From Lysobacterales bacterium (lineage in GTDB: Bacteria > Pseudomonadota > Gammaproteobacteria > Xanthomonadales > Xanthomonadaceae): 64,000 nt of DNA. Below, piece after piece: positions 54,452 through 64,000 of this stretch. Both the position numbers and the translations under genes were made by a program. The stretch lies in contig JAEKKX010000007.1 of NCBI GenBank assembly GCA_019510125.1, positions 1-64,000 of the forward strand. Reading direction: 5' to 3'. The notes beneath the pieces were generated by a model. That model was not told the DNA's origin. It did no database searches and worked only from the letters and a program-made list of their open reading frames with translations. Every line of letters begins with the position of its first letter. The stretch's first letter is position 1.

Positions 54452-56473
54452 ATGAGCACTCCTTTGGACAACATCGCAGGCAAGGGCCGCGGCCAGAACA
54501 CCACCCTCTGGCTGTGGGTGCTGGCGCTGTCGCTGTTGGTCTTCGTGGGCAACACCGGCTACGCGCTGGTGAAGACCGCGCGCTTCGGCGGCGCCAACAC
54601 CGCGGCGTCGAACCTGCAGGTGAACTCGCAGAAGCTCGCCAACCTCGGCCGCGAGGCGGTCAACGGCGACGCGCCCGCGTTCAAGGCCTTCAAGGCCACC
54701 AAGGACCAGGTCGAGAGCGACGTCAAGCTGCTGAACGCCAACTTCGGCACGGCGCCCGACGTCTCCGGCGCGATCGCCACGGTCACGTCGACCTGGACGC
54801 CGATGGGCAAGAACGCCGACCAGATCATCGCCTCCGAGGCCGCGGTGCTCGCGCTGTCCGACGACGCCAAGCGCTTCACCGACCGCGTGCCGCAACTGCA
54901 GGCGCAGCTCGACGAACTGGGCCGCGCGATGTCCGCGACCGGTTCGGCGCCGCCGCAGGTGTACCTCGCGGTGCGCCAGTCGGTGCTCGCCGCGTCGATG
55001 GCCCGCCGGGTCGCCGAAATCCGCGCCGGCGGTCCCGGCGCCGCGCTCGCCGGCGACTCCATGCGCCGCGAGGTCGGCGTGTTCACCCAGGTGCTCAACG
55101 GCCTGCGCAACGGCGACGAGCCGATGAAGGTGCAGAAGCTCGCCAACGCCAGCGCGCTGGCGTCGCTGAACCAGGCGACGACCCAGTGGAACGAGATGAA
55201 GAAGGACGTCGACGCCATCCTCGGCTCGGCCGACGCCCTGCTGCGCGCGCAGACCGCCGCCACCGAACTCACCGGCAAGTCCAACCAGTTGCTGTCCGAC
55301 AGCGAGAGCCTGTTCCGCGCGTTCACCGCCTTCGGCTCGCTGCGCGACACCAGCATCCTCGGCAACATCTGGGTCAGCATCGTCTCCGGCCTGCTCGCGC
55401 TGGCCTCGATCATCTTCCTGGTGGTCTCGCTGAACCGCGCCCAGCGCGTCCGCTACGAAAGCTCGATGGAGCTGAACAACCGCAACCAGGAGGCGATCAT
55501 GCGCCTGCTGGACGAAATGGGTTCGCTCGCGGAAGGCGACCTCACCGTGAAGGCGACCGTGACCGAGGACATGACCGGCGCGATCGCGGACTCGATCAAC
55601 TTCGCGGTCGAACAGTTGCGCAGCCTGGTGCAGACGATCAACGACACCTCGGTGCAGGTGGCTTCCAGCGCCCAGGAGACCCAGGCGACCGCGATGCACC
55701 TGGCCGAAGCGGCCGAACACCAGGCGCAGCAGATCAACACCGCCACCGACCGCATCAACGAAATCGCGAACAGCATCAACCAGGTGTCGCGCAACTCCTC
55801 CGAGTCCGCCGAGGTGGCGCAGCGCTCGGTGCAGATCGCGACCAAGGGCGCCGGCGTCGTGCGCCAGACGATCCAGGGCATGGACTCGATCCGCGGCCAG
55901 ATCCAGGAAACCTCGAAGCGAATCAAGCGCCTCGGCGAAAGCTCGCAGGAAATCGGCTCGATCGTGGAACTCATCAACGACATTTCCGAACAGACCAACA
56001 TCCTCGCGCTGAACGCGGCCATCCAGGCGGCGTCGGCGGGCGAGGCGGGCCGCGGCTTCGCGGTGGTGGCGGACGAAGTGCAGCGACTCGCCGAACGCAC
56101 CTCGAACGCGACCAAGCGAATCGAAGCGCTGGTCCAGACCATTCAGTCCGACACCAACGAAGCGGTCAGCTCGATGGAGCAGACGACCTCCGAAGTGGTC
56201 GCCGGCGCACGACTCGCCGAGGACGCGGGTACCGCGCTGGGCGAGATCGAAACGGTGTCGAACACCCTCGCGGGCCTCATCCAGGGCATCTCCACCGCCG
56301 CGCAGCAGCAGTCCGCGGCGGCGACCGACATCACCCAGACGATGACCACGATTCAGTCGATCACCGCGCAGACCTCGCAGGGCGCGAACCAGACCGCCGA
56401 GTCGATCGGCAACCTCGCGCAACTGGCGGCGGACCTCCGTCGTTCGGTCGCCGACTTCAAGCTGCCGGCCTGA
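54452..56473 (+). CDS. pilJ: Type IV pilus methyl-accepting chemotaxis protein PilJ
   Basis: A 673-residue receptor with TM1 near residues 17-38, a helical periplasmic region with PilJ-type segments (about 45-305), TM2 (about 308-330), a HAMP region and a long cytoplasmic coiled coil. The signalling tip is [17 protein letters not shown] with [15 protein letters not shown]. It senses pilus retraction or surface contact and controls ChpA. ATG 54452 is chosen; the frame is open further upstream within pilI. Last residues FKLPA are typical for PilJ. Confidence 0.95.
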   Translation: MSTPLDNIAGKGRGQNTTLWLWVLALSLLVFVGNTGYALVKTARFGGANTAASNLQVNSQKLANLGREAVNGDAPAFKAFKATKDQVESDVKLLNANFGTAPDVSGAIATVTSTWTPMGKNADQIIASEAAVLALSDDAKRFTDRVPQLQAQLDELGRAMSATGSAPPQVYLAVRQSVLAASMARRVAEIRAGGPGAALAGDSMRREVGVFTQVLNGLRNGDEPMKVQKLANASALASLNQATTQWNEMKKDVDAILGSADALLRAQTAATELTGKSNQLLSDSESLFRAFTAFGSLRDTSILGNIWVSIVSGLLALASIIFLVVSLNRAQRVRYESSMELNNRNQEAIMRLLDEMGSLAEGDLTVKATVTEDMTGAIADSINFAVEQLRSLVQTINDTSVQVASSAQETQATAMHLAEAAEHQAQQINTATDRINEIANSINQVSRNSSESAEVAQRSVQIATKGAGVVRQTIQGMDSIRGQIQETSKRIKRLGESSQEIGSIVELINDISEQTNILALNAAIQAASAGEAGRGFAVVADEVQRLAERTSNATKRIEALVQTIQSDTNEAVSSMEQTTSEVVAGARLAEDAGTALGEIETVSNTLAGLIQGISTAAQQQSAAATDITQTMTTIQSITAQTSQGANQTAESIGNLAQLAADLRRSVADFKLPA

Positions 56474-56569
56474 CCGCGCGCGTTGCCAGCCTCGGCGGAG
56501 CGATTTGCAGATGATCCCAACCACTACCCATCGTGAATGCGGGTGCGGTCGCGCCCGGAAGGGCGTGCG

Positions 56570-59500
56570 ATGACCGCGCTTCGCGATGCGATCGAATACA
56601 GCGCGCTGGGTTGGATCAAACCCGAGCTCGACGAGACCCTGCGCCTGGTCCGCGTCGAGGTCGAGGGGTTCGCCGACGAGCCCGCCGACACCAGCCGCAT
56701 GCGGGTCAGCGCCGACCTGCTGCACCAGGTGCAGGGCACCCTGCGCATGGTCGAGCTGTACGCCCCGGCGATGGTCGCCGAGGAAATGGAACAACTGTCC
56801 GTCGCCCTGCGCGACGGCAAGGTCGAGGACCGCGACGCCGCCTGTTCGGCGCTGATGCGCGGCGTGGTGCTGCTGCCGGACTATCTCGAACGCCTGCAGA
56901 GCGGCCACAAGGAAATCTCGATCGTCCTGCTGCCGATGCTCAACGAGCTGCGCGCCGCGCGCGGCGAGGTCGGGCTCAGCGAGAGCGTGCTGTTCAACCC
57001 GGACCTCGATCGTCCGCTGCCGCCGACGCTGCCGCGGGCGACCCCGCTGTCGCCGGCGGCCCGCGCCCACGAGGTCGCGCCCTACTTGGCCCGGCTGCGC
57101 GATGCGCTGGACGCCTGGCCTGAGAACGGCGCGCCCGGCGACGCCGACGGCCTGCAGTTCGCCGCCGAGGCGCTGCTGGCGCGGACCACCGACGAAAGCC
57201 AGCGGCGGATGCTGTGGGTCGCGTCGCTGGTCGCCGGTGCGCTGCGCGACCGCGCGCTGCCGGGCAACGCCGGCCTGCGCCAGGCGTTCGCCAGCGTCGA
57301 TCGCGAGAGCCGCGGCCTGTTCCAGCAGGGCGGTTTCGGCAGCCCGCGCGCGGACGCCGCGCTGGAGCCGACCCGCCAGTTGCTGTTCCACGTCGCCCAG
57401 TCCGAATCCGACCATCCGTCGCTGCTCAAGCTGCGCCAGGTGTTCGAGCTGGACGCGCTCAAGCCGACCGAATCCGAACTCGACCACGCCCGCGGCAGCG
57501 TCGCCGGGCGCAACCGTTCGCTGCTGGACACCGTGTCCGCGGCGATCAAGGAAGACCTGCTGCGGGTCAAGGACGAACTCGACCTCTACCTGCGCACCGG
57601 CAAGCGCGATCCCGCCGAACTGCGCCCGCAGGCCGAACGCCTGCAGAGCGTGTCCGACACCCTCGGCATGCTCGGCCTCGGCCTCGCGCGCAGTCTCGTG
57701 GAGCAGCAGCGCGACGCGATGCAGGACATCGTCGAAGGCAAGCGCCAGGCCGACGAGACCGCGTTGCTGGAAGTCGCCGGCGCGCTGCTCTACGTCGATG
57801 CGTCGCTGGACGACCAGGTCGCGCGACTGGCCTCCGGCGACGGCACCGACACCGAGGAGGACCTCGCCAACGCCGAGGCCCGCAAGGTGCTCGACGTGCT
57901 GGTGCGCGAGGCGATCGGCAACTTCGCCGCCGCCCGCCAGGCCTTCGTCGCCTTCGTCGAGACCGCGTGGAACCACGCCGAACTCGAACCCGTGCCGCAA
58001 CTGCTGCGCGAGGTCAGCGGCGCGCTGAACATCCTCGAACTGCCGCTGCCGGCGCAGTACCTCGACGGTGTGCGCCTGTACACCGAGTACGAACTGCTCG
58101 GCCGCCGCCGCATCCCCAACGGCCGCCAGCTCGACACCTTCGCCGACGCGCTGGCCAGCGTCGAGTACTACCTGGAAGCGCTGCGCGAGCAGCGCGCCAA
58201 CCGCGACGACATCCTCGACATCACCCGCAACAGCCTGGAAGCGCTGGGCTACTGGCCGCTGCCGGCCGAGCGCCCGGTCGCGACCGCCGCCGTCGCCGTC
58301 GCGACGCCGGAAGCGGCGCAGCCGCCGGCCGCCGCGACGCCGTCGATCGAGACGCTGGCCGAAGCGCCCGTCGAAGCGACGCCGGTCGAACCCGTCGCCG
58401 CCGCGCCGGTCCCGGCCGAGCCCGCTGCGGCCGACCTCCCGGCCGAGCCCGCCGCCGCCGAGCGCGCGCCGTTCACGTTCGAGCCGATCGAGATCGAAGC
58501 GGTCGATCTGACTCCGGTCGATCTCGCTCCGGTCGCCCCGGAGCCGCCGGCCGTCGATCGCGCGCCGGCCGAGCCCGCGGAGGCCGCGCCGCCCCCGGCC
58601 GCGCCGGCGCCCGCGCCGTACGTCACCCTGTTCGTGCCGCCGCGCGAGCCGGTCGCGCCGCCCGTGGCCGCGCCCGCACCGGCGCCCGCGCCCGCGGTCG
58701 CCGCCGCTCCGGTGGATGCCGGCTTCGACGCCGCCAGCGACGACATCGACGACGAAATCCGCGAAATCTTCCTCGAGGAATTCGAGGAGGAGATCGGCAA
58801 CCTCGCCCAGTTACTGCCGGCGTGGAAGGCCGATCCGAACAACATCGAACTGCTGCAGCCGGTGCGCCGCGTCTTCCACACGCTGAAGGGCAGTGGCCGC
58901 CTCGTCGGCGCCAGGACCCTCGGCGAGTTCAGTTGGAAGATCGAGAACATGCTGAACAAGGTGCGCGACGGCCTGCGGCCGGCGACGCCCCCGGTCGTGG
59001 CGATGGTCGATCAGGCCTACGGCGTGCTGCCGCAGCTCCACGCCGCGCTGCGCGGCGACGGTCCGGTCACGGTCGATCTGCGCGCGATGGAAGCTTTCGC
59101 CGAGCGCATCGCCGGCGGCGAGGACGTGATGCCCGTGCTCGCGGCCGCCGCGCCCGTGGCCGCCGCCGCGGCCGTGTCGTCCGAAGCGGCGCCGGCCGAC
59201 CTCGCGCCGGTCGAACCCGCGGCGGTCGATGCCGCACCGGCCGAAGCGGCGACCGCCGTGCCGGCGACGGACGCGCCCGGCATCGCGGTCAGCGTCGACC
59301 CGGTGCTGTTCGAGATCCTGCAGACCGAAGTCGGCGGCCATCTCACCCGGATCGACGCCTGGCTGGCGCGCGCCCGCAGTGCGCCGACCGAGGCCGACGA
59401 TCCGCTGCTGCGTGCGATCCACACCATGAACGGCGCGTTCGCGATGACCGAAGTGCCGGCCATCACCGATGCGCTGACCCCGGCCGAAGCCTACGTCCGC

Positions 59501-62500
59501 CGCCAGCTCTCGCTCGGCGGCCCGGTGCCGGCCGAAGGCGTCGCCGCCATCGGCGAACTCGCCGACCGCGTGCGCGACACCGTCGCCGCGATCGCCGTGT
59601 CCGGCGGCCGCGTGGCGCCTTGCGACGCGTTGGCCGAACGCCTCGCCGCGCTCCGCGACAGCCTGCCCGAAGCCGGGCCGGTGCAGGTCGTCGATCTGCA
59701 TCCCGAAGCGCCGGTCGCGATGCCCGACGCACCGGTGGAGCTCACCGAACTCGACCTCAGCGCCTACGGCCGTTTCGACGCCGTGCCGCCGGCCGCCCCG
59801 CCCGCCGACGCGCCGGTTGTCGCGCCGTCCGACCACGACTTCGAGGCCGAGCTGCTGAGCCTGCTCGGGGCCGCGGCCGAAACGCCCGCAGCGCCGACGC
59901 CCGCCGAAGCGCCCGCCGCGCCGGCCCCGGCCGACGCCCTCGCGCCCAGCCAGGAAGACGCCGCGCGCCTGCTGGCGCTGATGGAGTCCTACGAAGCGGA
60001 GCGGGTGGAGGCCGAGCGCGCCGAGCGCGAGCGTCTCGACGCCGAGCGAGCCGAAGCCGAGCGTGCCGAAGCCGAGCGTGCGGAGGCCGAACGCCTCGAC
60101 GCCGAGCGTGCAGAGGCCGAGCGTGCAGAGGCCGAGCGGCTCGCCGCGCTGCGTCGCGCCGAGCACGAGGATTTCCTGCGGTTCGAGAACCAGCGCCTCG
60201 AAGCCGAACGCCTCGAAGCCGAACGTCTCGAAGCCGAACGTCTCGAAGCCGAACGCCTCGAAGCCGAACGTCTCGAAGCCGAACGCCTCGAAGCCGAACG
60301 CCTCGAAGCCGAACGCCTCGAAGCCGAGCGTCTCGAAGCCGAGCGTCTCGAAGCCGAACGTCTCGAAGCCGAACGTCTCGAAGCCGAACGTCTCGAAGCC
60401 GAACGCCTCGAAGCCGAACGCCTCGAAGCCGAACGCCTCGAAGCCGAACGCCTCGAAGCCGAACGCCTCGAAGCCGAGCGCGCGGAGGCCCAACGTCTCG
60501 AAGCCGAACGCGCGGAAGCCGCGTTCCGCGAGCAGGAGCTGCAGGACCTCATCCGGATCGAGGACGAGCGCCTGGAAGCGGAACGGCAGGAAGCGGTGCG
60601 ACGCGAGGCCGAACTGCTCGAAGCCGAGCGCCTGCTCGCGGAGGGCGACGAAACCGCGCCGGACGCGCACGTCGAACTCCCGGCCTTCGCCGATTTCGAC
60701 CTCCCGGCCGACCCAGAATCCGTGTCCGAATCCGCGTCCGAACCTACGATCGCCGACGCTGCGCCTGTCGCGGCCGCGGCGGGCGCGGGCTCGGTGGTGT
60801 CGCTGCTGCTGGCGAACTCCGCGGTCTCCGACCCGGACGAAGCGCTGGACATGAGCGACCTGGACGCCGACCTGATCGACATCTTCGTCGAGGAAGGCCG
60901 CGACCTGCTGGATCATTCCGACCAGTTGCTGGTGCGTCTGCGCGAAACCCCGGAGGACCGCGAGGTCATCGCCGGCCTCCAGCGCGACCTGCACACGCTC
61001 AAGGGCGGTGCGCGCATGGCCGGCGTGATGCCGATCGGCGAGCTCGGCCACGCCATGGAGTCGCTGCTCGAAGCCGCGGCCGAACACCGGCTGTCGCTGG
61101 GCCGCCAGGACATTCCGCTGCTGGAAACCGGCTTCGATCGCCTGCACACGATGGTCACCCGCGTCGGCGACCGCCGCGCGGTCGCGATCCCCGAGGCCCT
61201 GGTCGCCGCGTTCGACACGCGCGCCCTCGGCCACGCGCTGGAACTGCCGGCCGCCGCGTCGACGCCGTCGATCCCGTCGGTCGAAGCGCCCGCGTTCGCG
61301 GACTTCGTCCCGGCCGATGCCGCGACGCCCGCCGAGGCCGTCGAGGAGCCCGCCGCGTTCGCGGACTTCGAGATCGAGGAGATCGCGCTGGATGCGGCGC
61401 CGCTCGACGCGACGCCGGTCGAGGCCGCCGCGCCGGCCCCGGTCGAGGACACCGTCGAAGCGCCGTCCGCCGGGGAGCGCGCTTTCGAGCCGGTGGCCGA
61501 CACCGCGTTCGTCGATGCGTCCGCGCTCGCCCCCGCCGACGAGGTCGCCCCGGTCGAGGAGGCCACGCTCGATCAGGCCACGCTCGATCAGGTCATGCTC
61601 GAGCAGGCCACGCTCGATCAAGTCGTGGAAGCGCCCGCCGCCGTCGAGTTCGCGCCGCTGCCGGGGATGCGCCCGCTGTCCGCGCCGATGGCCTTCGGCG
61701 TCGCCGAGGACGAGGACGCCAGCCTGCGCGGCAACCAGGAGCAGGTGCGCGTCCGCGCCGAACTGCTCGACCGGCTCGTCAACTACGCCGGCGAGGTCGC
61801 GATCTACCGGTCGCGCCTCGAACAGCAGCTCGGCGCGTTCCGCGGCGCGACCTCGGAAATGGAGCAGACCACCGCACGTCTTCGCGACCAGCTCCGCCGC
61901 CTCGAGATCGAGACCGAAGCGCAGATCATCGCGCGCTACCAGCGCGAGGGCGAGCAGGTGGACGCCGGGTTCGATCCGCTCGAACTCGACCGCTTCTCGA
62001 CCGTGCAGCAGCTCTCGCGCGCGCTGTCCGAAACCGCGGCCGACCTCGGCAGCCTCCACACCACGCTCGACGACCTGACCCAGCAGTACGAAACCCTGCT
62101 GCTGCAGCAGTCGCGCGTGAGCTCGGAGCTGCAGGAAGGCCTGATGCGCACCCGCATGGTGCCGTTCGACACCGTCGTGCCGCGCCTGCGCCGCGTGCTG
62201 CGCCAGGCCGCCGCCGACACCGGCCGCCAGGTGCAGCTCAAGGTCGAAGGCGCGCAGGGCGAACTCGACCGCAACGTGCTGGAGCGCATGACCGCGCCGC
62301 TGGAGCACATGCTCCGCAACTCGGTCGCGCACGGCATGGAGTCCGCCGAACAGCGCCGCGCCGCCGGCAAGATCCCCGAGGGCACGGTCACCATCGCCGT
62401 GCGCAAGGAAGGTTCGGAAGTCGTGCTGCAGGTGTCCGACGACGGTCGCGGCCTCGACCGCGCCGCCATCCGCGAACGCGGCGAGGCCCGCGGCCTGGTC

Positions 62501-63541
62501 CGTCCGGGCATGGCGCTGTCGAACGCCCAGCTCGACGCGCTGATCTTCGAGCCCGGCTTTTCCACCGCCGAAGCCGTCACCCGGCTCGCCGGCCGCGGCG
62601 TCGGCATGGACGTCGTGTCCAGCGAAGTGCGGCAGCTCGGCGGCACCATCGACATCCAGTCCGATCCGGGCAAGGGCACCGCGTTCCTGCTGCGCCTGCC
62701 GCAGACGCTGGCGGTCACCCAGGCCGCGTTCGTGCGCATCGGCGAGACCACCTTCGCGGTGCCGATCGCCTCGGTTCGCGGCGTCGGCCGCATCCCGCGC
62801 GAGGAACTGGCCAAGGGCGCCGCGACCTACCGCTACGGCAACGAGGAATACGTGCTGCACGACCTCGGCAAGCTGATCGGCCACGCGCCGGCCAGGGCCG
62901 AAGGCCAGTTGCAGATGCCGCTGCTGCTCACCCGCTCGGGCGACCTGCACGTGGCGGTGACCGTGGACCAGATCGTCGGCAACCGCGAAATCGTGGTGAA
63001 GCCGATCGGCCCGCAGGTCGCGTCGATCCCCGGCATCTTCGGCGCGACGATCATGGGCGACGGCAGCGTCGTGGTGATCCTCGACGTCGCGCCGCTGGTG
63101 CGCCGCCTCGCGGCGCAGCCGGAGGTCGTCGAGGACGTGCCGGCCGCCGAACAGCGCGCGGTGCCGCTGGTCATGGTGGTCGACGACTCGATCACCATGC
63201 GCAAGGTCACCGGCCGCGTGCTGGAGCGCCACAACTTCGAGGTGCTGACCGCGAAGGACGGCCTCGACGCGCTCGAACGCATGATCGACGTCGTCCCGGA
63301 CCTGATGCTGCTCGACATCGAGATGCCGCGCATGGACGGCTACGAGCTGGCCACGGCGATGAAGGCCGATCCGCGGCTGGCGAAGGTGCCGATCATCATG
63401 ATCACCTCGCGCACCGGCGACAAACACCGCCAGCGCGCGATGGACATCGGCGTCGACCGCTACCTCGGCAAGCCGTACCAGGAGAACGAACTCATGCGCA
63501 ACGTCTTCTCGCTGCTGGAGCCGGTGAGGTCCGATGCCTGA
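56570..63541 (+). CDS. chpA: ChpA/PilL hybrid histidine kinase of the type IV pilus chemosensory system
   Basis: A 2323-residue multi-domain kinase. Residues 1 to about 560 are FimL-like helices without an Hpt histidine. Three Hpt domains follow: H770 (FHTLKGSGR), H951 (IHTMNGAF, a less typical motif) and H1475 (LHTLKGGAR). Between the second and third lies a charged helix of about 220 residues with 19 perfect RLEAE repeats (1209-1303). Dimerisation, ATPase ([24 protein letters not shown]), CheW-like and receiver (D2249 in [11 protein letters not shown]) domains complete the CheA-type end. ATG 56570 has GGAAGGG upstream. P. aeruginosa ChpA has more phosphotransfer sites; linkers here are Ala/Pro-rich. 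Stop overlaps chpB by 7 bp. Confidence 0.96.
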   Translation: MTALRDAIEYSALGWIKPELDETLRLVRVEVEGFADEPADTSRMRVSADLLHQVQGTLRMVELYAPAMVAEEMEQLSVALRDGKVEDRDAACSALMRGVVLLPDYLERLQSGHKEISIVLLPMLNELRAARGEVGLSESVLFNPDLDRPLPPTLPRATPLSPAARAHEVAPYLARLRDALDAWPENGAPGDADGLQFAAEALLARTTDESQRRMLWVASLVAGALRDRALPGNAGLRQAFASVDRESRGLFQQGGFGSPRADAALEPTRQLLFHVAQSESDHPSLLKLRQVFELDALKPTESELDHARGSVAGRNRSLLDTVSAAIKEDLLRVKDELDLYLRTGKRDPAELRPQAERLQSVSDTLGMLGLGLARSLVEQQRDAMQDIVEGKRQADETALLEVAGALLYVDASLDDQVARLASGDGTDTEEDLANAEARKVLDVLVREAIGNFAAARQAFVAFVETAWNHAELEPVPQLLREVSGALNILELPLPAQYLDGVRLYTEYELLGRRRIPNGRQLDTFADALASVEYYLEALREQRANRDDILDITRNSLEALGYWPLPAERPVATAAVAVATPEAAQPPAAATPSIETLAEAPVEATPVEPVAAAPVPAEPAAADLPAEPAAAERAPFTFEPIEIEAVDLTPVDLAPVAPEPPAVDRAPAEPAEAAPPPAAPAPAPYVTLFVPPREPVAPPVAAPAPAPAPAVAAAPVDAGFDAASDDIDDEIREIFLEEFEEEIGNLAQLLPAWKADPNNIELLQPVRRVFHTLKGSGRLVGARTLGEFSWKIENMLNKVRDGLRPATPPVVAMVDQAYGVLPQLHAALRGDGPVTVDLRAMEAFAERIAGGEDVMPVLAAAAPVAAAAAVSSEAAPADLAPVEPAAVDAAPAEAATAVPATDAPGIAVSVDPVLFEILQTEVGGHLTRIDAWLARARSAPTEADDPLLRAIHTMNGAFAMTEVPAITDALTPAEAYVRRQLSLGGPVPAEGVAAIGELADRVRDTVAAIAVSGGRVAPCDALAERLAALRDSLPEAGPVQVVDLHPEAPVAMPDAPVELTELDLSAYGRFDAVPPAAPPADAPVVAPSDHDFEAELLSLLGAAAETPAAPTPAEAPAAPAPADALAPSQEDAARLLALMESYEAERVEAERAERERLDAERAEAERAEAERAEAERLDAERAEAERAEAERLAALRRAEHEDFLRFENQRLEAERLEAERLEAERLEAERLEAERLEAERLEAERLEAERLEAERLEAERLEAERLEAERLEAERLEAERLEAERLEAERLEAERLEAERLEAERAEAQRLEAERAEAAFREQELQDLIRIEDERLEAERQEAVRREAELLEAERLLAEGDETAPDAHVELPAFADFDLPADPESVSESASEPTIADAAPVAAAAGAGSVVSLLLANSAVSDPDEALDMSDLDADLIDIFVEEGRDLLDHSDQLLVRLRETPEDREVIAGLQRDLHTLKGGARMAGVMPIGELGHAMESLLEAAAEHRLSLGRQDIPLLETGFDRLHTMVTRVGDRRAVAIPEALVAAFDTRALGHALELPAAASTPSIPSVEAPAFADFVPADAATPAEAVEEPAAFADFEIEEIALDAAPLDATPVEAAAPAPVEDTVEAPSAGERAFEPVADTAFVDASALAPADEVAPVEEATLDQATLDQVMLEQATLDQVVEAPAAVEFAPLPGMRPLSAPMAFGVAEDEDASLRGNQEQVRVRAELLDRLVNYAGEVAIYRSRLEQQLGAFRGATSEMEQTTARLRDQLRRLEIETEAQIIARYQREGEQVDAGFDPLELDRFSTVQQLSRALSETAADLGSLHTTLDDLTQQYETLLLQQSRVSSELQEGLMRTRMVPFDTVVPRLRRVLRQAAADTGRQVQLKVEGAQGELDRNVLERMTAPLEHMLRNSVAHGMESAEQRRAAGKIPEGTVTIAVRKEGSEVVLQVSDDGRGLDRAAIRERGEARGLVRPGMALSNAQLDALIFEPGFSTAEAVTRLAGRGVGMDVVSSEVRQLGGTIDIQSDPGKGTAFLLRLPQTLAVTQAAFVRIGETTFAVPIASVRGVGRIPREELAKGAATYRYGNEEYVLHDLGKLIGHAPARAEGQLQMPLLLTRSGDLHVAVTVDQIVGNREIVVKPIGPQVASIPGIFGATIMGDGSVVVILDVAPLVRRLAAQPEVVEDVPAAEQRAVPLVMVVDDSITMRKVTGRVLERHNFEVLTAKDGLDALERMIDVVPDLMLLDIEMPRMDGYELATAMKADPRLAKVPIIMITSRTGDKHRQRAMDIGVDRYLGKPYQENELMRNVFSLLEPVRSDA
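60194..60478 (+). repeat. Nineteen 15-bp repeats (RLEAE) in chpA
   Basis: The unit cgyctcgaagccgar repeats 19 times without interruption, with only synonymous changes (cgc/cgt, gaa/gag). Imperfect units ([10 protein letters not shown]) flank it from about 60000 to 60640. The array keeps frame under unit gain or loss and leaves the opposite strand open, which creates a long false antisense ORF. Confidence 0.96.
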
Positions 63542-64000
63542 GTTCGCCGCCGCCGCTCCCCGCGTGGCCCTGCTGGCGCGCGCCGGCAAGGCCGCCGACA
63601 GCCTCGCCGACGCGCTGCGCCAGTCCGGCGCCGAACTGCTCGTCGTGGTCGACCCGGCCGACACCGACGAAGCCGCACTGCGCGCGCTGGGCCCGCAGGC
63701 GGTGCTGGTCGCGCTGGAGCCGAGCATCGAACCGGCGCTGGACCGGCTCGACGCGCTGCTGACCGATCCCGACCTGACCGTGATCTTCGACGAGGCCGAA
63801 CTCGCCGCGCACCGCGCCGGCTGGGACGCGGCCCGCTGGGTGCGCCACCTGTCGGCCAAGCTGCGCCGCGACGACAACGTGCTGCCGCCCGGCGGCGAGC
63901 CCGAACAGGAAGACCTGCATCCCTCGCCCGGCGCGGTGCCGAAGCCGGCGACCGCCTTCACCGAACTCGATTTCGATGCGTTCGCCCGCGAGGCCGCGCA
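63535..64000 (+). CDS. chpB: ChpB, CheB-type protein of the Chp system (5' part)
   Basis: The first 155 residues are in the window; the gene continues past its edge. The start [22 protein letters not shown] reads as a receiver-like fold, but the expected acidic and phosphoacceptor residues are not convincing, as in ChpB-type methylesterases that lack a canonical receiver. The CheB methylesterase catalytic domain would lie beyond 64000. Position directly after chpA, with a 7-bp overlap, is the standard place for chpB, which tunes PilJ by demethylation. Assignment rests mainly on context. Confidence 0.78.

Noticed and set aside
60194-60478. CRISPR-like regular spacing
   Set aside because: The 15-bp units are contiguous with no spacers and encode an in-frame peptide repeat.
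58811-63961. Antisense frame of about 1700 codons opposite chpA
   Set aside because: The plus strand has complete kinase domains. The open antisense frame is due to codon bias and the 15-bp repeat, which translates to a monotonous FGFEA pattern.

Overview
The window is a high-GC gammaproteobacterial chromosome segment. Gene content and order point to Xanthomonadaceae (Lysobacter/Luteimonas-like): a PilG-H-I-J-ChpA-ChpB chemosensory operon, gshB next to a TonB-like gene, rpoZ-spoT, a BigR-type sulfide regulator, a protein with a Xanthomonas-type T4SS-effector tail, and many GTAG-headed REP palindromes. The assignment is inferred from gene order and protein style, not from a database search. 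No phage, IS element, integrase, tRNA or CRISPR array is visible.

Layout. 1-1338 is the 3' end of an rRNA operon (23S, 5S, terminator). 1437-4412 encodes a large protein with eleven 54-residue beta-type repeats and a C-terminal domain resembling XVIPCD, the type IV secretion signal of Xanthomonas killing effectors. 4501-12269 is mostly housekeeping: ETF-ubiquinone oxidoreductase, AlkB, rpoZ-spoT, ridA and recG.

12288-21712 is a sulfide/persulfide stress region. A BigR-like repressor and a rhodanese are transcribed divergently from a sulfide:quinone oxidoreductase operon that also carries a DUF2892 membrane protein, an RND pump with its adaptor, and an OsmC-family protein. TrxC, a DUF442 sulfurtransferase lipoprotein and a persulfide-dioxygenase-like metallo-beta-lactamase follow. 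Together these could oxidise H2S to persulfide, pass the sulfane sulfur on, and oxidise it to sulfite. The divergent promoter carries a near-consensus -35/-10 whose -10 is covered by a 20-bp inverted repeat, the probable operator.

21823-36920 holds nucleoside hydrolase, ribosomal protein L31 type B, citrate synthase, Dps, the RNA helicase HrpA (with a REP pair inside its reading frame), a Yip1-MacA-MacB-type ABC operon, a secreted subtilase, and two small secreted four-cysteine proteins that resemble each other. 37007-43359 has RelA, a membrane-anchored helical-repeat protein, a REP-rich spacer and a two-domain glycosyltransferase. 43489-49062 is a cell-wall/DNA-repair group: PBP1B with an unusual coiled-coil tail, a TPR lipoprotein that fits the LpoP activator, and the YoaA helicase. 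49296-52848 has tsaB, a second signal peptidase I, a TonB-like protein and gshB. 53043-64000 is the type IV pilus (Chp/Pil) chemosensory operon; its hybrid kinase ChpA (2323 aa) contains nineteen uninterrupted RLEAE pentapeptides, and the window ends inside chpB.

A recurring theme is two families of short GTAG-headed palindromes (REPs). Three genes (spoT, yoaA, tonB-like) use the TAG inside a REP GTAG head as their stop codon, one REP pair is translated within hrpA, one REP supplies part of the likely tsaB -10 box, and one 166-bp REP-bounded unit is tandemly duplicated.
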